Below the pieces are notes generated by a model that made no database searches, was not told the DNA's origin, and was given only the letters and a program-made list of their open reading frames with translations. From positions 1-42,754 of IMG/VR virus record IMGVR_UViG_3300021356_000042: a stretch of 42,754 nt of DNA; one strand, given 5' to 3'. Of the stretch, positions 37,169-42,754 are shown one piece after another. The translations under genes and the position numbers were made by a program. This stretch comes from a virus. Every line of letters starts with the position of its first letter. The first letter of the stretch is position 1.

Positions 37169-38773
37169 ATGTCTTATTCCTTTGAGAATATTACTATCGT
37201 TGGCGGTGGTTCATCTGGTTGGATGACTGCCGCCACTTTTGCTAGGTTTTTTTCTGATAAAAATATCTCAATTATTGAAAGTCCAGACTATCCAATTGTG
37301 GGTGTTGGAGAAAGCACCTTAGGACAAATTAATAAATGGAAAAGTCTTCTTGGTATAGAGGATAAAGACTTTATGCAAGAAACTGATGCTTCATATAAAA
37401 TGAGCATCAAATTTACAGATTTTTACAAAAAGGATGCAGGTGGATTTCATTATCCATTTGGAGAGAGAAGATTAATTGGTGATAATTTTGATGGATTTAA
37501 TACATGGTTTGTTAAAAAAGCATTGAGACCCGAAACCCCTGTGCAAGAATATTGCAGGGCACATTATACATCAATGCCTCTCATTGAGAATAATAGAATT
37601 TCAGATGACCCAGAAAAATATCCATTTAGTATGCAGTGGGATACTGCATATCATTTTGATGCAACAAAATTTGGACAGGTATTAAAGAAAAATTATTGTT
37701 TACCTAGAGGTGTAAATCTCATCCAAGATAGTGTTGAAGATGTAGTTGTAAATGACGATGGTATTGACCATCTAATATTAAAAAGTGGCAACAAACATAA
37801 AGCAGACTTATATATTGACTGCACAGGATTTAAGAGTTTATTGTTATCTCAAACATTGAATGAAGAATTTATTTCTTTCAATGATATTCTGCCAAATAAT
37901 AAAGCTTGGGCAACACATTTACCATATATCGATAGAGAAAAAGAGATAGAATGTTTTACTAATAGCACTGCTATCGGGAATGGTTGGTGCTGGAATATTC
38001 CTTTATGGTCTAGAATTGGCACAGGATATGTTTATTCTGACAAGTATATAACCGATGAAGAAGCATTAGAAGAATTCAAACAATATCTAATGTCAGATAA
38101 GGTTGTCATCCCTAGGACTAGAGAGCAAGTAGATGCGATGACGTTTAGACCTATCACTATGAGAGTTGGTATTCATGATAGGACGTGGGTAAAAAATGTT
38201 GTTGGCATCGGATTAGCAGCAGGATTTGTAGAGCCTCTGGAGAGTAATGGTTTGTTTACAGTCCACGAATTTTTACTTCAGTTGATGAGGACATTGCAGC
38301 GCAGTGATGTTTATACTCAATTTGATGTGGATTCATATAATTCTGCAACGAAAGAATTGTTTTATGAGTTTGCCGAGTTTGTTGCTATGCATTATTCTTT
38401 ATCAAATAGAAATGATACTGAATACTGGAGAGATGTTACTCGCCAAAGAAATAGAATGACGGATGAATTAGTTTCTAGAGTAGTAAGACCATCTAATGCT
38501 TCTTTAAAATTATCCTATGCAAAGGGTCGTGAAAATAGATGCCCTAATGATGTATATGCAGGAGATATTCCGATTGCTGCTGGTATGAATTATAATTTTA
38601 CATCAAAATTAGATGTAGAATTAAAACAGTTATTTGATGATGTAGATTATGAATCTTTGGTTGATGAGAGTAGTGCTTCATGGGATTATTGGTATTCTAA
38701 AAATTTAGATAAAGCTATGCGGTGTCCTACTCTCCACAATTATCTGAAGACTAATATTCATACAGATAAATAG
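37169..38773 (+). CDS. Flavin-dependent halogenase (tryptophan halogenase family)
   Basis: Predicted FADH2-dependent halogenase, which adds Cl, Br or I to an electron-rich carbon using O2 and a halide. Seen: an N-terminal FAD-binding motif IVGGGSSGWM (residues 10-19), VGVGESTLGQINKWKSLLG (44-62), the catalytic-type Lys in SYKMSIKF (K77), the family signature WCWNIP (W273-P278) and Glu358 in FVEPLESNG, matching the Lys and Glu known to be needed in PrnA. Length (534 aa) is normal and the gene is intact. Related viral enzymes exist: VirX1 of cyanophage Syn10 is a characterised iodinating halogenase. The gene is AT-richer than its neighbours, with more AAA, TTA and ATT codons. It lacks a clear Shine-Dalgarno and lies between an adhesin gene and gene 13. 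No flavin reductase is in the window, so a host one would be needed. Substrate unknown. Confidence 0.92.
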   Translation: MSYSFENITIVGGGSSGWMTAATFARFFSDKNISIIESPDYPIVGVGESTLGQINKWKSLLGIEDKDFMQETDASYKMSIKFTDFYKKDAGGFHYPFGERRLIGDNFDGFNTWFVKKALRPETPVQEYCRAHYTSMPLIENNRISDDPEKYPFSMQWDTAYHFDATKFGQVLKKNYCLPRGVNLIQDSVEDVVVNDDGIDHLILKSGNKHKADLYIDCTGFKSLLLSQTLNEEFISFNDILPNNKAWATHLPYIDREKEIECFTNSTAIGNGWCWNIPLWSRIGTGYVYSDKYITDEEALEEFKQYLMSDKVVIPRTREQVDAMTFRPITMRVGIHDRTWVKNVVGIGLAAGFVEPLESNGLFTVHEFLLQLMRTLQRSDVYTQFDVDSYNSATKELFYEFAEFVAMHYSLSNRNDTEYWRDVTRQRNRMTDELVSRVVRPSNASLKLSYAKGRENRCPNDVYAGDIPIAAGMNYNFTSKLDVELKQLFDDVDYESLVDESSASWDYWYSKNLDKAMRCPTLHNYLKTNIHTDK

Positions 38774-38784
38774 ATAAGAAGGGT
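38765..38784 (+). promoter_or_regulatory. Late promoter and leader for gene 13
   Basis: GATAAATA (38765-38772) overlaps the halogenase stop. The following ATAAGAAGGGT (38774-38784) is the same leader found after the promoter at 25087 and supplies the ribosome site AAGAAGGG, about 13 bases before the ATG. Confidence 0.65.
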
Positions 38785-38796
38785 CTCTTTGTATTC

Positions 38797-39609
38797 ATGT
38801 CTAAATCTAAACCTGCTACAAGGCAAGAATTAATTGATTACTGCCTTCGTAGACTGGGTGCTCCAGTGCTAGAAATTAACGTAGACGAAGACCAAGTAGA
38901 AGACTTGGTGGATGAGGCACTACAGTATTTCAACGAAAGGCATTTTGATGGTGTTGAGAAAATGTTTCTCAAGCACAAAGTTACTGCTGCTGATGTAACT
39001 CGTTTCCAAGAGAGTAACACCACTACCACTGCTCCTAATGGAGATGTGTGGGAGGAGAGGAATAACTATATCGAAATGCCAGAGCATATCATTGGTGTTG
39101 AAAGATTGTTTTCTTTCGTTGCTAGTAGTATTCGTGGCGACTTGTTTGGTATTGAATATCAAATGTTTTTGAATGACTTGTATGCATTCGGGTCATTAGA
39201 TATTCTAAACTATTACATGACCAAATCATATCTAGAAACTCTGGATATGGTATTGAATACTGGTGCGTTTATTCAACTCAGATACACCAAGAGACAGAAT
39301 AGACTCTACATTGATTATGAAGCAAAGAATATGAATGATGACCGATACATCATCGTTGAGTGTTATCGTGCATTGAATCCAGCAGACCACACAGCAATTT
39401 ATAATGACTTCTTCTTGAAGAGATATCTAACTGCTCTCATCAAGAGACAGTGGGGTCAGAATCTAATCAAGTTTAATGGCATCCAACTTCCTGGTGCTGT
39501 GTCACTCAATGGAGAGAAGTTATTCTCTGACGGTCAAAGGGAGTTAGATGAAATCGAAGCAAAGATGATTTCAGATTACGAATTACCACCACTAGACGCA
39601 ATCGGTTGA
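38797..39609 (+). CDS. 13: Neck protein gp13
   Basis: Head-completion/neck protein that, in T4, forms a ring with gp14 under the portal and seals the packaged head for tail joining. Seen: the N-terminal block RQELIDYCLRRLGAPVLEIN followed by DQVEDLVDEALQYFNERHFD and EKMFLKHKVT is characteristic of T4-like gp13. The middle has FSFVASSIRGDLFGIEYQMF and the C-terminal half RYLTALIKRQWGQNLIKF. At 270 aa it is near the T4 length (309). It begins the 13-14-15-16 run in T4 order. A single base separates it from gene 14. Confidence 0.9.
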   Translation: MSKSKPATRQELIDYCLRRLGAPVLEINVDEDQVEDLVDEALQYFNERHFDGVEKMFLKHKVTAADVTRFQESNTTTTAPNGDVWEERNNYIEMPEHIIGVERLFSFVASSIRGDLFGIEYQMFLNDLYAFGSLDILNYYMTKSYLETLDMVLNTGAFIQLRYTKRQNRLYIDYEAKNMNDDRYIIVECYRALNPADHTAIYNDFFLKRYLTALIKRQWGQNLIKFNGIQLPGAVSLNGEKLFSDGQRELDEIEAKMISDYELPPLDAIG

Positions 39610-39610
39610 C

Positions 39611-40522
39611 ATGCCTAAGAGTGTATACTTTCCACAGCACGGTGGTATTACCCCCGAGCAAAGACTTGTCCAGGATTTAGTTGATGAGCAACTAAAGTTA
39701 TTTGGTGCTGAGGTTTTCTACATCCCCAGACAGATGCTCATTGATAGAGCACTGCAAGACGTTGTGATGTCCAAGTTTAAAGAGGCATATCTTATTGAGA
39801 TGTATCTCGTAAACGTGGAAGGTTTTGGTGCCCAGTCTGAATTCATTTCTAAGTTTGGTCTTCGCGTTACTGACGAAATTACTTTCGTTGTATCACAGAG
39901 AAGATGGGAAGATGTCATGGCAAGGTCATTGACTCTTACTATTCCTGCAAGACCAAATGAGGGGGACTTGATTTATTATCCACTAACAAATGATTTCTAT
40001 GAAATCAAGTTTGTAGAAAGAGAAACTCCTTTCTATCAGTTAGGAAAGATTTACTACTTTACCATGACTGCTGAAATCTACGAGGCAGGCAACGCTATCT
40101 TCGAGACTGGTAATATTAGTCTTGATAGTATTGGTAAGGAAAGTCAAAACGCATATGAATTCCCAGTATACCTCAAAGATACAGGGACTGGCAACTATGA
40201 AATCATGGAGAAGGTCCGTCAAACATATACAGATACTGCTGGCAATCAAGTAGAAGTTATTGCTACGGTTGCTGATTGGGACCCAACCACCAGAGAATTG
40301 AAACTCACCTATATAAATGGTGATTTAGTAGAAGATGCCAACATCATTGGTCAAACCACTGGCACAACATATGAAGTTGAATCCTTCTCTACTATTGACA
40401 TCGACCTTGAGAATAATGACTTCTCTCAGAATCAATATCTTGAGGACTTTGGCGACGATATTATTGATTGGACCGAAGGCAACCCATTCGGTGAGTATGG
40501 AAACAAAACGGATAGCTTCTGA
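39611..40522 (+). CDS. 14: Neck protein gp14
   Basis: Neck protein partner of gp13. Seen: the start KSVYFPQHGGITPEQRLVQD, then LVDEQLKLFGAEVFYIPRQM, and FISKFGLRVTDEITFVVSQR with RRWE, all typical of T4-like gp14. The later part (GDLIYYPLTNDFYEIKFVER) is a further conserved strand region. The C-terminus is acidic (DFGDDIIDWTEGNPFGEYGN). At 303 aa it is a little longer than T4 gp14 (256). It starts one base after the gp13 stop, and its own stop overlaps the gp15 start (TGATG), so the neck and tail-completion proteins are probably made in fixed ratio. Confidence 0.9.
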   Translation: MPKSVYFPQHGGITPEQRLVQDLVDEQLKLFGAEVFYIPRQMLIDRALQDVVMSKFKEAYLIEMYLVNVEGFGAQSEFISKFGLRVTDEITFVVSQRRWEDVMARSLTLTIPARPNEGDLIYYPLTNDFYEIKFVERETPFYQLGKIYYFTMTAEIYEAGNAIFETGNISLDSIGKESQNAYEFPVYLKDTGTGNYEIMEKVRQTYTDTAGNQVEVIATVADWDPTTRELKLTYINGDLVEDANIIGQTTGTTYEVESFSTIDIDLENNDFSQNQYLEDFGDDIIDWTEGNPFGEYGNKTDSF

Positions 40523-41322
40523 TGTTAGGTAGTCATTTTTATCACTCATGTATTAAAAAAACTGTAGTTGCTTTCGGCACGCTGTTTAACAACATTCAGG
40601 TCATCAAGAAAGACCCTGAGACGAATGTTGAGATTGAGCGTCAGAAGGTAGCAGTTGCCTATGGTCCTAAGAATAAGTTTCTTGCTCGCCTAGAGCAGAA
40701 TCCTGAGGTAGGTCGTAAGGTTGCTATCACTCTTCCTAGAATCTCATTTGAGATGACAACTATGAATTATGACCCGTCAAGAAAGACGAGTCCTATTCAG
40801 TATTACTTAAAGGAAGATGGGTCTAGCACTAGTGCTAAGAAGCAATACATGCCAGTGCCATACAACATTGGTTTTGAATTAGGCATCATTGCAAAGTCAC
40901 AGGATGATGCTCTGCAGATTATTGAGCAGATTCTGCCATTCTTCCAACCAGCATTTACTGTCACAGTAAATATGATTCCTGATATGGAAGAGAAGAGAGA
41001 CATTGCATATGTCCTCAACTCTATTGACTATGAAGATGATTATGAAGATGACTTCATGACTAGAAGAAGCATCATCTACACATTAGGATTTACTGCTAAG
41101 ACATATCTCTACGGTCCTCTTGTCAATGCAGACCTCATTCGTAAGAGTGTTGTGGAAGCAAACGTTGGTGACTTGAATCAACATAAGAGGACGATGCGTT
41201 ACACCACACAACCAGAAGCGAAGACAGACCTTAATGCAGATAGTGTTATCGATGCTGCAGATACATTACTGCTCAATCCAGATGACGACTTCGGATTCAA
41301 TGAAGGGATTGAAATCTTATGA
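40522..41322 (+). CDS. 15: Tail terminator / sheath stabiliser gp15, with C-terminal calcium-loop motif
   Basis: Tail-completion protein that caps the tail tube and sheath and joins them to the neck in T4. Seen: the N-terminus GSHFYHSCIKKTVVAFGTLF with NNIQVIKK parallels T4 gp15's YFYNSSFRRYATLMGDLFSN (from memory). PVAYGPKNKF-like text (VAVAYGPKNKFLARLEQNP) follows, then RISFEMTTMNYDP, the usual gp15 core. Odd: the extension near residues 236-247, DLNADSVIDAAD, fits the D-x-N-x-D-x-x-x-D-x-x-D dockerin/EF-hand calcium loop, with all five oxygen-ligand positions present, then an acidic LNPDDDFGFNEGIEIL end. The start overlaps the gp14 stop; the end overlaps the gp16 start by 4 bases (ATGA). 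Confidence 0.9.
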   Translation: MLGSHFYHSCIKKTVVAFGTLFNNIQVIKKDPETNVEIERQKVAVAYGPKNKFLARLEQNPEVGRKVAITLPRISFEMTTMNYDPSRKTSPIQYYLKEDGSSTSAKKQYMPVPYNIGFELGIIAKSQDDALQIIEQILPFFQPAFTVTVNMIPDMEEKRDIAYVLNSIDYEDDYEDDFMTRRSIIYTLGFTAKTYLYGPLVNADLIRKSVVEANVGDLNQHKRTMRYTTQPEAKTDLNADSVIDAADTLLLNPDDDFGFNEGIEIL

Positions 41323-41726
41323 CAAAGTTTGAGGATAATATGGAAGAAATCTTTGATATCGATGTCTCAGAGGAAACCAAACCTGCTGAGATTGTGAAGG
41401 AAGAAGAAAACGTTGACGCTACTAAAGATTACGAATATACCCGAGGAGAGTTGTATAGACTCATCGAGCAGGGTCAAGAGGCAGTACAGGGCGCTCTAGA
41501 GGTCGCTCAGGAGTCTGGTCACCCTAGAGCATTTGAGGTGGCAGTCAACGCCATGAAGCAGGTTGCTGACATGTCTGATAAGTTGATTGACCTACAACAA
41601 AAGATGAAAAACCTAAATAAGGATGAGGAGAAAAAAGGTCCTTCCTCTGTCACAAACAATGCTATCTTCTTGGGTAGCACTGCTGAGTTGCAGAAGATGC
41701 TCAAGCGTGGGAAGGTCGAAGAATAA
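41319..41726 (+). CDS. 16: Small terminase subunit gp16
   Basis: Small subunit of the DNA-packaging terminase, which in T4 binds the DNA and regulates the gp17 motor. Seen: an acidic N-terminus, a helical core (YTRGELYRLIEQGQEAVQGA, then SGHPRAFEVAVNAMKQVADM) predicted to form the oligomerising coiled coil, and the C-terminal NNAIFLGSTAELQKMLKRG, which matches T4 gp16's NATVFMGSPTEL (from memory). It is 135 aa, slightly shorter than T4 gp16 (164). The start overlaps the gp15 stop. The large subunit (gene 17) is not in the window; three small genes follow instead. Confidence 0.88.
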   Translation: MTKFEDNMEEIFDIDVSEETKPAEIVKEEENVDATKDYEYTRGELYRLIEQGQEAVQGALEVAQESGHPRAFEVAVNAMKQVADMSDKLIDLQQKMKNLNKDEEKKGPSSVTNNAIFLGSTAELQKMLKRGKVEE

Positions 41727-41740
41727 ACAGGGAAACTAAA

Positions 41741-42187
41741 ATGAACACTGTAAGACCACTTGGACAAATTACATCTATCGATGCTACAACAATTGACGCA
41801 GCATATCCTTCTGGTAATGGAGGAGGAATGTTAAACGGGAAAGAAATTCTGCGAGCAACTACCGTTAGAATTGATAACCAATCAGATTTTCCTATCGTAG
41901 CAAGACTTGTGCAAGTGCAAGCTCTCAATCCTGCTACTGGCGAACCATTCAGTGTTTTCCAACAAAATAATGTAGAGGTTTTTAATTATTATGACATGAT
42001 TGTCAAACCTGCAGAAACAGTTTATGTTTCAAAACATGCAACCCCTACAGTGCTTGACGACCCCAACATTCCAACTTACATCCCAGAAACATCTGGAGAA
42101 ACTATTCAGATAAGACTTGCTCCTGGTGTTGCTGCTGGTTCTGCCACTGGGTTTGTTTACGCTTCTCCTGTAACTGTAGAGGGTTAA
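41741..42187 (+). CDS. Unknown small protein, beta-rich, 148 aa
   Basis: Not recognised. Seen: a start of MNTVRPLGQITSIDATTIDA, a glycine loop (SGNGGGML) and alternating strands (TTVRIDNQSDFPIVARLVQV; VEVFNYYDMIVKPAETVYVS) up to IQIRLAPGVAAGS. The FPIVARLVQVQ and KPAETVYVSK segments look like a small beta-sandwich virion or fibre-tip protein. It has AGGGAAA just before the ATG and lies 14 bases after gp16. The next gene starts one base after its stop, so the pair is likely coupled. A decoration or structural role is only a guess. Confidence 0.65.
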   Translation: MNTVRPLGQITSIDATTIDAAYPSGNGGGMLNGKEILRATTVRIDNQSDFPIVARLVQVQALNPATGEPFSVFQQNNVEVFNYYDMIVKPAETVYVSKHATPTVLDDPNIPTYIPETSGETIQIRLAPGVAAGSATGFVYASPVTVEG

Positions 42188-42188
42188 T

Positions 42189-42458
42189 ATGAATATTATC
42201 AAACTATTAAGCGAAGCAATTCCTCTCACAGACGCTGGAGACCCTGTTTTTGAAGGGACTAAAGTATTATTGCAGCACAACCACGCTGGTGGAAATTCTC
42301 ATCTAGTTACACTTAAGAATGCTGGTGGAGATATATTAGGTAGTTTCTTTCTTGCTCCACATAGACCAGTTGTTATTGATAAAGAACCTACAGATACATT
42401 AGAAGTAGGTGGTAGTGTAACTGATATCTTTGCAACTAAAATCGCTCACATGGGTTAA
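42189..42458 (+). CDS. Unknown small protein, 89 aa
   Basis: Not recognised. It is a small beta-rich protein (VLLQHNHAGGNSHLVTLKNA, then GGDILGSFFLAPHRPVVIDK) ending TDIFATKIAHMG. Its alternation of strands and a PxxPVVIDKEP loop are somewhat similar in style to the second half of the 148-aa protein (KPAETVYVSK), so the two might share a fold; this is a weak impression. Its start lies one base after the preceding stop and it ends five bases before the next gene, so it is part of one translation unit. Confidence 0.6.
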   Translation: MNIIKLLSEAIPLTDAGDPVFEGTKVLLQHNHAGGNSHLVTLKNAGGDILGSFFLAPHRPVVIDKEPTDTLEVGGSVTDIFATKIAHMG

Positions 42459-42463
42459 ATGTA

Positions 42464-42754
42464 ATGAAATCTTTCAGACAACTCCGCACTCAATTAAACG
42501 AGTATTCAGAATATAGCATGGTTCGTAGAGAATTAGCTGTATCGATGACTGCTATTGAAAGAATAAATAAGCACGTCCAAGGTGACGGTAACCTTGAGGC
42601 ATGGGTCCAATCTAAGATTACCCGTGCAACTGATTACCTTGATACTGTAGCTGATTATATGGATAGTGGCGTAAGTGAATCCTTGGATGTTCCCCACGAA
42701 GAAGTAAATGAAGGAGCAGCCTGGACCAAAAAATCAGGAAAGAAAAAGTCTGGA
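42464..42754 (+). CDS. 5' part of an unknown gene, cut by the window end
   Basis: Open from ATG 42464 to the last base (97 codons, no stop). Seen: an N-terminal helix-rich region (SFRQLRTQLNEYSEYSMVRR, then VSMTAIERINKHVQGDGNLE and KITRATDYLDTVADYMDSG), an acidic linker, then AAWTKKSGKKKSG at the edge. A Trp followed by Lys/Ser/Gly-rich text is how a small basic domain in several cyanophage proteins begins, as I recall it, but this cannot be settled here. It is five bases downstream of the 89-aa gene and co-oriented. Confidence 0.7.
   Translation, partial: MKSFRQLRTQLNEYSEYSMVRRELAVSMTAIERINKHVQGDGNLEAWVQSKITRATDYLDTVADYMDSGVSESLDVPHEEVNEGAAWTKKSGKKKSG

Noticed and set aside
37169-38773. Alternative reading of the halogenase as a general FAD monooxygenase or dehydrogenase
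   Set aside because: The WCWNIP signature, the SYK lysine and the PLES glutamate are specific to flavin-dependent halogenases; monooxygenases lack this set.
1-42754. tRNA genes, insertion sequences, homing endonucleases, integrase or attachment sites
   Set aside because: None seen. Genes are nearly contiguous and no gap over about 80 bases exists to hold them; no transposase or endonuclease motif was recognised.

Overview
This window is a late structural-gene block of a T4-like marine myovirus, most likely a cyanophage of Synechococcus or Prochlorococcus. Every gene is on the + strand, packed end to end with many 1-4 nt overlaps. No stretch longer than about 80 bases lacks a gene. The order follows T4 genes 7, 8, (9-12/wac region), 13, 14, 15, 16. 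Short intergenic gaps, or the stop codons themselves, carry the T4-type late promoter motif (TATAAATA or NATAAATA). Recognition is from sequence reading and memory of the families; no database search was run.

Layout. (1) 43-19338, baseplate: a 2938-aa gp7-like wedge protein, a 625-aa gp8-like wedge protein, and a 2834-aa protein that starts like DUF4815. (2) 19338-36173, tail-fibre and adhesin modules: two very large beta-helix fibres (1755 and 1596 aa) with matching segment order; three fibres of 511, 175 and 528 aa that share a short N-terminal anchor; a 242-aa protein whose C-terminus resembles the T4 gp9/gp10 family; a 222-aa conserved-looking protein; two small Ig-like or unknown proteins; and three tiny coiled-coil proteins of about 70 aa. 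(3) 36208-38773: a glycine-rich 310-aa adhesin-like protein, then a flavin-dependent halogenase of the tryptophan-halogenase family, an enzyme gene embedded in a structural block. (4) 38797-41726: gp13 and gp14 neck proteins, gp15 tail terminator (with a dockerin-like calcium loop at its C-terminus) and gp16 small terminase, translationally coupled. (5) 41741-42754: two small unknown proteins and the start of a third that runs off the right end.

How they work together. The gp7- and gp8-like proteins would form baseplate wedges. The DUF4815 protein and the fibre cluster would attach to or extend from the baseplate and contact host surface glycans: there are six tandem chitin-binding-like repeats, beta-helices and a polyglycine tip. 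gp13/14/15 close the neck and tail and gp16 starts DNA packaging. The halogenase is the outlier. It is AT-richer than its neighbours and has its own candidate late promoter, and its substrate cannot be read from sequence.

Most noteworthy: the gp7-type core split by about 1,700 residues; the halogenase next to an adhesin gene; a late promoter nested inside a strong terminator hairpin (25079-25110), with its promoter-leader nearly duplicated in front of gene 13; beta-rich modules shared between baseplate and fibre proteins; and the calcium-loop motif in gp15.
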